Source: DASQGA01 sp963722715
GTDB taxonomy: Bacteria > Actinomycetota > Thermoleophilia > Gaiellales > Gaiellaceae
DNA: 64,000 nucleotides
Reading direction: 5' to 3'
NCBI GenBank assembly: GCA_963722715.1
Contig: CAVROA010000008.1
Location: 1-64,000, forward strand
The notes beneath the pieces were generated by a model. The model was not told where the DNA came from, did not search any database, and worked only from the letters and a program-made list of their open reading frames with translations. Positions 1-8,239 of this stretch are shown piece after piece. Within the stretch, counting starts at the first letter, position 1. Each line of letters opens with the position of its first letter. A program made the translations under genes and the position numbers.

Positions 1-226
1 ACGAGGTCGTTCGGGACGTGCTCTTCCCGGCGAATGGGCGTATCCGAGGTGCGGCATCCCAACCGCCGGAGGTGGGCGCAGCAACGTGATGCGATCGTCG
101 ATCTAACCGGAGACCTCCATCCGTCGTCACACCCAATGACAGGCGGCTTTCGGCTACGACCCTGAGGGCCGATCGGGGCAGGCAAGCCCGAGTCGTTTTT
201 CCGAATCCCCGAGCAGGTGGGAGCGG
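1..226. other. Upstream stretch, possible 3' end of a preceding gene
   Basis: No complete gene is visible. One plus-strand frame is open from the window edge and stops at 87-89, giving 28 residues beginning EVVRDVLFPA. That could be the tail of a gene lying outside the window, but nothing identifies it. A purine-rich GGTGGGAG at 216-223 belongs to the LysR gene that follows. Confidence 0.3.
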
Positions 227-232
227 TTGCGT

Positions 233-1216
233 ATGCTCAAAATTCCGACCCGGGAATGGCTAAAGCATGGAATCGAGCTACGGCATTTCGCGGCGCTCGA
301 GGCTGTTGCGACTGGCTCTTCGTTCAGCCGCGCTGCGACCGCGCTCGGCTACACGCAATCCGCTGTCAGCCAGCAGATCGCCGCGCTCGAGCGGATTGTC
401 GGACAGCAGCTCGTCCAGCGTCCGGGCGGCCAGAAGGCGGTGTCCCTGACGGAGGCCGGCCAGGTGCTGCTCGGGCACGCGCACGCAATCGGGTCACGGA
501 TCGCCGCTGCGGAGGCAGACATGGGCGCCCTTGCCACGGGTGCGATCGGAACGCTCCGCATCGGGAGCTTCCAGAGTGCCGGCGCACGAATCCTCCCGGA
601 GGTGCTTCGCCGGTTCCTCGACGACCATCCCGACGTCAAGATCGAGCTGACCGAGTCCGTGACGGATCTCGACCTGGTCGGCCAGGTTGAGCGAGGAGAG
701 CTCGATCTCGCCTTCGCGATCGAGCCGCTGCCGGAAGGCCCCCTCCGATCGGCGCTCCTCTTGGAAGATCCATTCCTGCTCGTGATCCCTGCCGGCAGGG
801 GCTCGGCCACGTTCCGCGGCAACGGAACGAACGGGGGCCGCAAGCTGCCGCTCGTCTGCTTCCGGAGCTGCGGCGCCACGCGGGACGTCATCGACTTCCT
901 GAGGTCGCGCGGCTTCGAGCCGAACGTCGTCCTCAGCTCCGACCACAACGAGACCCTGCAGGGCGCCGTGGCCGCAGGCCTCGGTGCAGCTCTGATCCCG
1001 CGCCTCTCGCTCGACCTCTCCGACTCGGCGACCGAGCTCTATGGGCTGGGCGCGGATGGCCCGGTGCGACGGGTCTCGATCATCTGGCACGCTGAGAGAT
1101 CGGTGAACGCCTCGGTGCAGTCCTTCGTCCAGGCCGCGCAGGAAGTCTGCGTCAAGGTGTCGGATTCCCTCGAGCGTCAGACCGGAGAAATGATCGCGCT
1201 CCTTCCCGTGGAGTAG
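233..1216 (+). CDS. LysR-family transcriptional regulator
   Basis: A DNA-binding regulator of the LysR family, normally a tetramer that responds to a small-molecule co-inducer. The N-terminal winged helix-turn-helix is clear at about residues 28-55 (SFSRAATALGYTQSAVSQQ). It is followed by the linker helix and a periplasmic-binding-protein-like effector domain (about 90-300) that starts with the usual GTLRIGSF. The length (327 aa) is a little above the usual 300. A TTG at 227 is in frame, but the ATG at 233 sits about 10 nt from a GGTGGGAG ribosome site, so 233 is preferred. The gene stands alone, with 180 bp before the transporter gene downstream. Its target and ligand cannot be read from sequence. 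Confidence 0.88.
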   Translation: MLKIPTREWLKHGIELRHFAALEAVATGSSFSRAATALGYTQSAVSQQIAALERIVGQQLVQRPGGQKAVSLTEAGQVLLGHAHAIGSRIAAAEADMGALATGAIGTLRIGSFQSAGARILPEVLRRFLDDHPDVKIELTESVTDLDLVGQVERGELDLAFAIEPLPEGPLRSALLLEDPFLLVIPAGRGSATFRGNGTNGGRKLPLVCFRSCGATRDVIDFLRSRGFEPNVVLSSDHNETLQGAVAAGLGAALIPRLSLDLSDSATELYGLGADGPVRRVSIIWHAERSVNASVQSFVQAAQEVCVKVSDSLERQTGEMIALLPVE

Positions 1217-1396
1217 AGCGGTTAATGCCGCGATAAGGAAGCGACAGCATCGCGAGGCTAACCGTGTGGCGGTCGCCTCGTCATTGGTCAGAGATCGCCC
1301 ACTGAAATTCCGCGGAGATTACCGCGGCTGAAAGGACCGGTGAATGACGGCCATGACGAAGGCTTCAATTTCCATGCCACAAGACAGGAGGAGTCG

Positions 1397-3259
1397 ATGA
1401 AACGACGCAGATTGCTCGCGGTCGTCCTCGCTGCCTGTGCTCTGGCCCTCGTGGCCGCCGCATGCGGCGGTGGAGACGACGAACCGTCCGGGGGCGGCGA
1501 CACGACAGGAGACACGGATGGTGGCCAGCCGACGAAGGGTGGCACGTACCGCATCTCGACCACGCAGTTCAACCACACGGGCAGCTTCGACCCGACCGGT
1601 GAGTATCTCGGCACCGATCTCGGCCTCTTCAGCAACCTGCTCGTGAGGACGCTCGTCGGCTACGAGCACAAGAGTGGTGCGGCAGGGAACGCGGTCGTTC
1701 CGGACCTCGCCACGGATATGGGCGAGGTCTCCGAGGACGGGCTCACCTATACGTTCACATTGAAGGACGGTGTCAAGTTTTCCCCGCCCGTGAACCGCGA
1801 AGTGACGTCGAAGGACGTCGCCTATGCCTTCGAGCGGATCGGGACCGAGGCACTCGTGGCCCAGTACGGCTTCTACTACACGGTCATCAAGGGCATGGCG
1901 GAGTTCACAGCCGGCGATGCCAAGACGATCTCGGGCATCGAGACGCCCGATGACAAGACGATCAAGTTCACGCTGACGCAGCCGACGGGCGACTTCCTCT
2001 TCCGGCTGAGCATGCCGGCGGCAGGACCGATTCCGGAGGAAGTCGGCAAGTGCTTCACGAAGGCCGGAGAGTACGGCCGGAACGTCATCTCGTCGGGCCC
2101 GTACATGCTGGAAGGCTCGGACGAGGTCGACATCTCGAGCTGCGAGACGATCAAGCCGGCCTCGGGGAACGACCCGACCCGGAGGATGATGTTCGTCCGC
2201 AACCCGAACTACGACCCGTCCACCGACGGGACGCGGCCGAGCTACATGGATGCGCTCGAGTACACGATCAACTCGAACCCGAACGACATCTTCAACAAGA
2301 TCGAGGCGGGTGAGCTCGAGGGTGAGGAGGAGTCGCCTCCGCCCCGCGTGCTCCGCAAGTACTCGACCACCTCGGAGCTGAAGGACCGGCTCCACACAGA
2401 GGCGGGAGACCGCACCTGGTACATCACGATGAACCTGACCCAGCCGCCGTTCGACGACCTCCACGTCCGGAAAGCGGCGAACCTGATCATGGACAAGGCC
2501 GGGCTCCAGCGCGCCTGGGGCGGCCCCATCCGCGGTGAGATCGCGGAGCACATCGTGCCCGACACGATGTTCAACGGCGATCTCGACGACTACGCGCCGT
2601 ATGCAACCGAGAACGGTGCGGGCGACCCCGCCAAGGCCGCGGAAGAGATGAAGCAGTCGAAGTACGACACGGATCAGGACGGGAAGTGCGACGCCCCCGA
2701 GTGCTCGGGTGTCCTCTTCGTGAACAGGAACGTTCCGCCGTGGACGGACATGGAGCCCGTGATCGAGCAGTCGTTCGCCAAGATCGGCATCGAGCTCAAC
2801 ACACGGGAGTTCGAGGATGCGTACCCGATCATCCAGGACGCGACCCGCAACGTCCCGATCTCAGCTGTCCCAGGCTGGGGCAAGGACTACGCGGATGCCT
2901 CGACCTTCATGGTGCTCTTCGACAGCCGGTCGATCCTCCCGCAGGGGAACGTGAACTACTCCTTGACGGGGCTCACGGCTGACTACGCGAAGAAGAACAA
3001 GATCAGCGGCAACGTCGCGAACCTTCCCAGCGTCGACGCCGACATCGACGAGTGCAACAAGCTCGTCGACGACGAGCGGCTGACGTGCTGGGAGGACCTC
3101 GACAAGAAGCTGACGGAGGAGATCGTCCCGTGGATCCCCTACCTCGACGCCACGAACGTCGACGTGCTGGGGCCTGCGGTGACCGCATATGAGTACGACC
3201 AGTTCTCGGGAACCGCTGCCTATTCCCGGGTCGCGCTCGACCCCTCCAAGCAGAAGTAG
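1397..3259 (+). CDS. ABC transporter substrate-binding lipoprotein, family 5 (peptide/nickel type)
   Basis: An extracytoplasmic solute-binding protein (SBP_bac_5 type, 620 aa) that captures oligopeptides or similar ligands for an ABC importer. A lipoprotein signal is visible: MKRRR, a hydrophobic run and a lipobox ending at Cys23, then a Gly/Asp-rich linker. The mature part has family hallmarks such as YTFTLKDGVKFSPP and DVAYAFERIG near residues 110-140. The ATG at 1397 is chosen because AGGAGGAG lies 6 nt upstream; an earlier in-frame ATG (1340) would add 19 residues ahead of the signal peptide. No permease or ATPase genes adjoin it, so it is an orphan component here. A strong hairpin terminator follows. 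Confidence 0.9.
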   Translation: MKRRRLLAVVLAACALALVAAACGGGDDEPSGGGDTTGDTDGGQPTKGGTYRISTTQFNHTGSFDPTGEYLGTDLGLFSNLLVRTLVGYEHKSGAAGNAVVPDLATDMGEVSEDGLTYTFTLKDGVKFSPPVNREVTSKDVAYAFERIGTEALVAQYGFYYTVIKGMAEFTAGDAKTISGIETPDDKTIKFTLTQPTGDFLFRLSMPAAGPIPEEVGKCFTKAGEYGRNVISSGPYMLEGSDEVDISSCETIKPASGNDPTRRMMFVRNPNYDPSTDGTRPSYMDALEYTINSNPNDIFNKIEAGELEGEEESPPPRVLRKYSTTSELKDRLHTEAGDRTWYITMNLTQPPFDDLHVRKAANLIMDKAGLQRAWGGPIRGEIAEHIVPDTMFNGDLDDYAPYATENGAGDPAKAAEEMKQSKYDTDQDGKCDAPECSGVLFVNRNVPPWTDMEPVIEQSFAKIGIELNTREFEDAYPIIQDATRNVPISAVPGWGKDYADASTFMVLFDSRSILPQGNVNYSLTGLTADYAKKNKISGNVANLPSVDADIDECNKLVDDERLTCWEDLDKKLTEEIVPWIPYLDATNVDVLGPAVTAYEYDQFSGTAAYSRVALDPSKQK

Positions 3260-3282
3260 CGACCGCGGAACCGTCGCTCAGG

Positions 3283-3310
3283 GAAGAGCCGTCCTCCGGG
3301 GCGGCTCTTC
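3283..3310. terminator. Hairpin terminator between convergent genes
   Basis: A 9-bp perfect stem (GAAGAGCCG / CGGCTCTTC) with a 10-nt loop lies 23 nt after the binding-protein stop and 12 nt before the stop of the minus-strand zinc peptidase. A short T-rich run follows on the plus strand. It probably serves both genes. Confidence 0.75.
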
Positions 3311-3321
3311 TCGTTTCCGAG

Positions 3322-4218
3322 CTAGATGTCGCCTTCGAACGTGTCGCAGGCGCCCGAGCTGCCGCTGTCGAACCCCTTGCGGAACCACGTCGTGCGCTGC
3401 TCGGCGGACCCGTGCGTCCAGCTCTCGCGGTCGATCCGCCCCGTGGCTTGCTTCTGGATCCGGTCGTCGCCCACGGCTGCAGCCGCTGCGAGCCCTTCCT
3501 CGATGTCGCCCGGCTCCAGGAGGTTCTCCTCGAATGCGGAATGGGCCCAGACGCCCGCGAGGCAGTCCGCCTGAAGCTCGAGGCGAATCGAGAGCTCGTT
3601 CGCCTGATCCGGGTGTGCCTGCTGCTCGCGCTGCACATCCTCCGAGACGCCGATCAGGTTCTGGACGTGGTGGCCGAACTCGTGCGCGATCACGTAGGCC
3701 TGTGCGAAGTCGCCCGGCGCGCCGAACCTGTCTCGCAGCTCCCGGAAGAACTCGAGGTCGAGATACACCTTCCGGTCGGCCGGGCAGTAGAACGGGCCGG
3801 TAGACGAGGAGGCGGCCCCGCAGCCCGTCTGGGTGGCACCGCTGAAGAGGACGAGCGTGGTCGGCTCGTACTTCTGGCCTCCTGCCGCGAAGGCGCGCGC
3901 CCAGGAGTCCTGAACGTCGTCGACCACGAAGCGGACGAACTCCACCAGGTCTCTGTCCGGATCTTCGGACGCCGGGATCCCGCCTCCCTGCGCTCCGGGC
4001 ATCTGCTCGATCGGCGGGAGGCTGGGCACGTTGAGGCCGCCGCCTCCGCCGCCGAGGATTCCGCTCTGGAGGAGGATCACGACGATCGCGATGATGAGGC
4101 CGACTCCGCCGAGGCCGCCCTTGGCCCCGATCGGTATCGGGATGCCGCCCATGCCGCCCATGGAGCTTCCCCGGCGGTCCTCAACTTGACCGCGTCCTAC
4201 GCCGCGTCGCCACTTCAT
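3322..4218 (-). CDS. Neutral zinc metallopeptidase, YpfJ/KPN_02809 family
   Basis: A membrane-anchored putative zinc metalloprotease (298 aa). The family signature is all present: a basic N-terminus with VEDRRG, a Gly-rich stretch, one membrane segment at about residues 38-55, then the zinc site HEFGHH at 179-184 with a downstream QADCLAGVW motif. Active-site Glu is E180 by analogy with other HExxH peptidases. The start agrees with the family's usual M-K/R-W-R-R opening, although no clear ribosome site precedes it. Substrate is unknown for the family. A 55-bp part of the coding sequence (4081-4135) has a diverged copy at 4675-4728. Confidence 0.88.
   Translation of the reverse strand: MKWRRGVGRGQVEDRRGSSMGGMGGIPIPIGAKGGLGGVGLIIAIVVILLQSGILGGGGGGLNVPSLPPIEQMPGAQGGGIPASEDPDRDLVEFVRFVVDDVQDSWARAFAAGGQKYEPTTLVLFSGATQTGCGAASSSTGPFYCPADRKVYLDLEFFRELRDRFGAPGDFAQAYVIAHEFGHHVQNLIGVSEDVQREQQAHPDQANELSIRLELQADCLAGVWAHSAFEENLLEPGDIEEGLAAAAAVGDDRIQKQATGRIDRESWTHGSAEQRTTWFRKGFDSGSSGACDTFEGDI
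4081..4135. repeat. Short direct repeat, copy A (inside zinc peptidase gene)
   Basis: This 55-bp stretch encodes the GAKGGLGG segment and membrane anchor start of the zinc peptidase. A copy about 84% identical occurs at 4675-4728 in the same orientation (eight mismatches and one gap by eye). Confidence 0.6.
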
Positions 4219-4268
4219 GATTCATGGACGGTTGCCGCCCGAAGGCGGAGCGAAACCCCCGCTGCCGC

Positions 4269-4631
4269 TCAGTCGTCCGACAAGAGGCGTTTGTCGAACC
4301 CTGCCGGCGCGTGGATATTCAGGAATCGGGCCGGCTCCGAGCCCTTGTTCTCGAAGGTGTGGACGAGGCCAGGCGGCACGAGCACAAGCGTTCCGGGTCC
4401 CGCCGCGAGCGTCTCGTCCTCGACCGTGAACGTCAGCTCGCCCTCCAACAGGAAGAAGGCGTCGTCCTCGTGCTGATGGGAGTGCGCCTCCGGGCCCGAT
4501 CGTCCCGGGGCGATCGTGACGATCGCCAGGTTGAAGCGCGAGGTGTCCTCGCTGAGCGCGAGGAACTCCACGTTCCCGAAGCGAAGCCCCTCGCCGGGTC
4601 GGACGACCACCGGTGCTTTCGAATTGTCCAT
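4269..4631 (-). CDS. Cupin domain protein
   Basis: A small single-domain cupin (120 aa). The two cupin motifs are visible: an H-x-H pair with EDDAFFLLEGELTF, and a later GPGTLVLVPPGLVHTFEN. The family folds into a beta-barrel that usually binds one metal; the substrate is unknown. The start is uncertain: the ATG at 4631 is the first with family-like sequence after it, an ATG further up adds 14 residues, and neither has a good ribosome site. It lies divergent from a second cupin gene at 4770. Confidence 0.75.
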   Translation of the reverse strand: MDNSKAPVVVRPGEGLRFGNVEFLALSEDTSRFNLAIVTIAPGRSGPEAHSHQHEDDAFFLLEGELTFTVEDETLAAGPGTLVLVPPGLVHTFENKGSEPARFLNIHAPAGFDKRLLSDD

Positions 4632-4674
4632 GCGGTTCTGGGCGCTCAGGGTATCGTCATCCGTTCGCCGCATG

Positions 4675-4728
4675 GACGATCGCAACGATGAGCCGATTCT
4701 GCCCAGGCCGCCCTTAGCTCCGGTCGGT
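4675..4728. repeat. Short direct repeat, copy B (intergenic)
   Basis: A diverged copy of 4081-4135. It lies between the two divergent cupin genes, where it is unlikely to be coding, so it looks like a relic of a local duplication of the 5' part of the zinc peptidase gene. Confidence 0.55.
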
Positions 4729-4769
4729 GATTTATGGAGGGTGCCGGTCGTGAATGAGGCGAAACCCAG

Positions 4770-5156
4770 GTGGTGCGCGACGGTATCGTCTCCCGGTGGC
4801 CTACTAAGTTGCTCCACGAGGGAGATTCGTCGATCGAGTCGTTTCGCGGCGTTTTCCTGAAGATGCGCCGGGCGCTCGGGACGACGGCCTTCGGCCTGAA
4901 CGAGGTGCGACTTCCTTCAGGCGCGTCAGGAGCGGAGCACGACGAGACCGCGACTGGCCACGATGAGGTGTACGTCGTGCTCGCCGGAGAGGGGACGTTC
5001 ACGATCGACGGTGAGGATGTCCGGGTGACGGAGGGCGATTACCTCCGCGTCGAACCTGCGTCGACCCGTCAGGCCGTAGCCGGGCCGGAAGGGCTGCGCT
5101 TCATCGTGATCGGGGCGAAGCCGCAGCCCCAGTACGACGGCCGCGAGTCCCTCTAG
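4770..5156 (+). CDS. Cupin domain protein
   Basis: A 128-residue cupin. The barrel motifs are seen as EHDETATGHDEVYVVLAGEG followed by EGDYLRVEPASTRQAVAG; the second motif lacks the usual terminal His, so metal binding may be incomplete. The start is a GTG at 4770, with another GTG at 4773, and no strong ribosome site separates them. It is divergent from the cupin at 4269-4631 and is followed after 24 nt by a membrane exporter gene, which may be co-transcribed. Confidence 0.75.
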   Translation: MVRDGIVSRWPTKLLHEGDSSIESFRGVFLKMRRALGTTAFGLNEVRLPSGASGAEHDETATGHDEVYVVLAGEGTFTIDGEDVRVTEGDYLRVEPASTRQAVAGPEGLRFIVIGAKPQPQYDGRESL

Positions 5157-5180
5157 GTCCGCGCACCGCTACTCGCCTCA

Positions 5181-5930
5181 ATGGCCCGTGAGCTCGTTCT
5201 CGTCGTAGTCGGGGCCTGGTGTTTTCTCGTAGCGTTGCTCGGCAGCAGCATCGGGCTGATTCTCGGCACGATTCGCCTGCCCGTCCTCTTGCTTGTCGCG
5301 TCGTCTCCCGCGGCCGGCGCTGGGGCGAACGTCGGCATCTCGGCGGTGTCGGCCGCCGCCGCCTCGATCGCTCATCTTCGTGCGGGACGGGTCAACTGGC
5401 GCCTGGTGGCGTGGATGGCCCCGCCGTCGATCGTGGGCGCCCTCATCGGCGGCTACGTCGGGGGCAGACTGCCGTCCGAGGTGCTGCTGGCCCTGATCGG
5501 CGCGCTGCTTTTCTTCTTCGGGATCCGGCTTCTCAGCCGCCCATCCGCTGAGCGGCCCGGACCGGGGACGTTGAACCTGCGGGCGGCGGTGGCGAGCGGC
5601 TTCGGCATCGGCCTGCTGGGCGGCCTCGTGGGTCTCATCCTGGGCACGCTTCGCGTCCCGGCGCTGATTCGGTACGTGGGCGAGACGGCTCATCGGGCCG
5701 TCGGCACGAATCTCGTCGTCGGTCTCGCGCTAGGCCTCGCGGGCGTCGTCGGCCACGCGCCAAGCGGAGTCGACTGGACCCTCCTCCTGGTCGGCTCCGT
5801 CGCCTCGATCCCCGGTGCCCTGATCGGCTCGCGCCTCACGGGACGGCTGTCCGAGCGGCAGCTCCTGACCGCGATCGGAGTCGTGCTCCTGATTGTCGGC
5901 GCGGCGACGTTCGCGCAGGCGTTTCTCTAG
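5181..5930 (+). CDS. TauE/SafE family membrane exporter
   Basis: A 249-aa integral membrane protein of the sulfite/anion exporter family. About eight hydrophobic segments are seen, arranged as two related halves. The paired motifs GSSIGLILGTIRLPVL near residue 20 and GGLVGLILGTLRVPAL near 147 are the internal repeat typical of TauE/SafE. The substrate (sulfite, sulfoacetate or another organic anion) cannot be assigned. Two hairpins follow the stop. Confidence 0.82.
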   Translation: MARELVLVVVGAWCFLVALLGSSIGLILGTIRLPVLLLVASSPAAGAGANVGISAVSAAAASIAHLRAGRVNWRLVAWMAPPSIVGALIGGYVGGRLPSEVLLALIGALLFFFGIRLLSRPSAERPGPGTLNLRAAVASGFGIGLLGGLVGLILGTLRVPALIRYVGETAHRAVGTNLVVGLALGLAGVVGHAPSGVDWTLLLVGSVASIPGALIGSRLTGRLSERQLLTAIGVVLLIVGAATFAQAFL

Positions 5931-5943
5931 ACGAGCTCGTACC

Positions 5944-6034
5944 GGGCCCGCAAGACTCGGGCCCTTCTCGGGTTCTCATCAGGTGGAGCCGGGGTCTCTC
6001 TTCGGTCCCCTGGAGAGGGTAGGTCCCCGGCTCC
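5944..6034. terminator. Pair of hairpins between convergent genes
   Basis: The first stem (GGGCCCG at 5944-5950 with CGGGCCC at 5958-5964) is followed by TTCTCGGGTT. The second is a 10-bp stem (GGAGCCGGGG at 5985-5994 with CCCCGGCTCC at 6025-6034) enclosing a smaller CTCTC/GAGAG pair. Both lie between the ends of the exporter gene and the minus-strand lactonase-like gene. Confidence 0.65.
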
Positions 6035-6050
6035 CTTGCTTTGTCCCTCG

Positions 6051-6830
6051 CTACTCGTACCAGTCGGCCGGCGCGAGTCGGACGCTGGTCTCGTAGTCGA
6101 GCTCGTGAGTCGTCATCAGGTGGGCGTTCTCGCTGCGCTCGATCTCCTCGATCCGATCCCAGGTGGCGACAGTCGCGTCCGGGCTCCAGAGAATGCCCGG
6201 CAACTTGCGAGAGCGCATCTTCTCGAGCAGGTAGGCGGCGTCCGCGAGCAGGAAGACCGTCTGCCTGTCCAGATGCACGAGTAGCGACTGGTGTCCACGC
6301 GTGTGCCCGGGAGTCGAGATGATCGTCACGCGACTGTCGCCGAAAACATCATGGTCACCGTCGAGCTGCTGCCAGTTCAACCCGATGTCGTAGTCGCCGC
6401 GCACGTAGATCTCCTCTTGATAGACGGGCGGGTCCATCGCGAAGGCCAGCTCCTCCCGCTGCACGAGGACAGGCGCGTGCCTCAGCCACTCGAGGCCGCC
6501 GGCGTGATCGAAGTGAAGGTGCGACTGGACGACCAGGTCGACGTCCTCCGGTCGCAGCCCGATGGCGGCAAGCCGTCGCTCGATGTGGTCATCCGGGCCC
6601 AGCTTGACCTCGAAATCGGCCGCCGCCTCACCAAGACGCGACTCGGGATCGGTGGCGAGTTGCGGATGGGCGCCGCTGTCGAACAAGAGCGTGCCCGAGG
6701 GGTGCTTCACCACATAGACGAAATAGGGGTTGTAGACCTTCTTTCCCGGTTCCGGATCGAACGGGTCGAAGGCAGCCATCGTCATGAGATCTCCGCCGGA
6801 GTGGAGGGCATACAGCTGGATCGTGCTCAT
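6051..6830 (-). CDS. MBL-fold hydrolase, N-acyl-homoserine-lactonase-like
   Basis: A metallo-beta-lactamase-fold hydrolase (259 aa) resembling AttM/AiiA-type lactonases. The dinuclear zinc motif HLHFDH is at residues 104-109, followed by GG, and further ligands are visible in TPGHTRGH and LADAAY. The N-terminus, IQLYALHSGG, also matches the lactonase group. The ATG at 6830 is preferred over an upstream in-frame start that would add 17 basic, non-family residues. Lactonase activity is inferred from family resemblance only; other lactone or ester substrates are possible. No quorum-sensing genes are nearby. Confidence 0.82.
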   Translation of the reverse strand: MSTIQLYALHSGGDLMTMAAFDPFDPEPGKKVYNPYFVYVVKHPSGTLLFDSGAHPQLATDPESRLGEAAADFEVKLGPDDHIERRLAAIGLRPEDVDLVVQSHLHFDHAGGLEWLRHAPVLVQREELAFAMDPPVYQEEIYVRGDYDIGLNWQQLDGDHDVFGDSRVTIISTPGHTRGHQSLLVHLDRQTVFLLADAAYLLEKMRSRKLPGILWSPDATVATWDRIEEIERSENAHLMTTHELDYETSVRLAPADWYE

Positions 6831-6952
6831 GACAGGCTCACGTCGCCTCGGTCTTGTGCGGGCCCCTGGACGGCACAACATAGGGAGCGCGCCTATCGCC
6901 GGTCAAGGATTCTCCCGCCGGATTGCATCCGAACCGTGGCACCATCACCCAG

Positions 6953-8239
6953 ATGGCCGCCGGCGGCGACAAGGATCGAGTACTCGAGCTCACGCGCCGT
7001 TTCCTTGCGCCCCACCGCGTGGACGTTTGGGATGACTTCGGCACACAGCTGGTCATCGGCCGTCGCGAGGGCTACCGCCTCTGGGACCTGTCAGGCCAGG
7101 AGCTCCTCGACTTCCACTTGAACGGCGGCACGTTCAACCTCGGGCACCGGAACCCGGAAATCGTCGAGGCTCTCGCTCTCGCGGTCCAGGAGCTGGACAT
7201 CGGCAACCACCATTTCGCCAGCCTGGCGCGCGCCGAGCTGGCTGAGCAGCTCGCCCGCCTGACTCCCGGCGACCTCACGTATTCCGTGCTCGTGCCGAGC
7301 GGCAGTGAGGCCAACGATGTCGCGATCAAGACGGCGCGTCGCGCGACCGGCCGGCGACAGGTGGTCGGCCTCGCCACCGGCTACCACGGTCGCACCGGCC
7401 TTGCCGGAGCAGCCGGAGAAGACACTGCCGCACGCTACTTCCTGTCCGACTCACCCGACTTCACGAAGGTGCCCTTCGCCGACCCGGACGCGATGGCTGC
7501 GGCGCTCGCGCGCGACGACGTGGCTGCCGTCATCCTCGAGACCGTCCCCGCGACCTCCGGCTTCCCGGTGCCGCCGGAGGGTTACCTCCCAGCTGTGCGA
7601 GCTCTGTGCGACGAGCACGGCACACTCCTGATCGCCGACGAAGTCCAGACCGGCCTTGGGCGCACCGGTTCGCTCTGGGGTGTCGAGCGCTTCGGCGTTC
7701 AGCCGGACATCCTCGTGACGGCCAAGGGACTCTCGGGAGGGATGTACCCGATTGCGGCAGCGGTGATGAGCGAGCGGGTGGCCGGCTGGCTGCACGAGTA
7801 CGGGTGGGGCCACGTATCGACGTTCGGGGGCGCGGAGATCGGCTGCCGGGTGGCGCAGAAGGTCCTCGAGATCACGACGAGGCCGGAGACGCAGGCCTCC
7901 GTCACCGCCCTGATCGACCGGTTCGACTCCGCCTTGACCGAGATTCGCGCGCGAGAGCCCTACCTCAGCGAGGTGCGCCAGACCGGCCTCGTGATCGGAC
8001 TACGCGTCGAGCATCCGAACGGCGCCGTCTATCTCCAGCAGGAGCTTTTCGCGCTGGGGCTGTGGGCGATCGCTTCCGGTTTCGACCAGTCGGTTCTTCA
8101 GTTCAAGCCGGGTCTGCTACTGGACGAACAGTCGGCTGACGCGGCGCTCGAGCGGCTCGAGGAGGCGCTCGTTCGGGCCAAGGACATCGACCGCCCGGTG
8201 CCGAGGCGTCACCGGATCACCTCCAGCACGAGCTCTTGA
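6953..8239 (+). CDS. Class III (pyridoxal-phosphate) aminotransferase or phospho-lyase
   Basis: A PLP-dependent fold-type I enzyme (428 aa). Key residues are visible: SGSEAND (about 116-122) for the phosphate, DEVQTG at 229-234 for the pyridine nitrogen, and the Schiff-base lysine K258 in TAKGLSGG. The ATG at 6953 is preferred to the TTG at 6923. Its stop overlaps the start of the next gene, a small-molecule kinase, by 4 bp. In known families, a class III enzyme paired with an aminoglycoside-phosphotransferase-like kinase acts as kinase plus phospho-lyase (hydroxylysine or ethanolamine-phosphate type). That role is an inference; an ordinary omega-transaminase is the alternative. Confidence 0.85.
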   Translation: MAAGGDKDRVLELTRRFLAPHRVDVWDDFGTQLVIGRREGYRLWDLSGQELLDFHLNGGTFNLGHRNPEIVEALALAVQELDIGNHHFASLARAELAEQLARLTPGDLTYSVLVPSGSEANDVAIKTARRATGRRQVVGLATGYHGRTGLAGAAGEDTAARYFLSDSPDFTKVPFADPDAMAAALARDDVAAVILETVPATSGFPVPPEGYLPAVRALCDEHGTLLIADEVQTGLGRTGSLWGVERFGVQPDILVTAKGLSGGMYPIAAAVMSERVAGWLHEYGWGHVSTFGGAEIGCRVAQKVLEITTRPETQASVTALIDRFDSALTEIRAREPYLSEVRQTGLVIGLRVEHPNGAVYLQQELFALGLWAIASGFDQSVLQFKPGLLLDEQSADAALERLEEALVRAKDIDRPVPRRHRITSSTSS

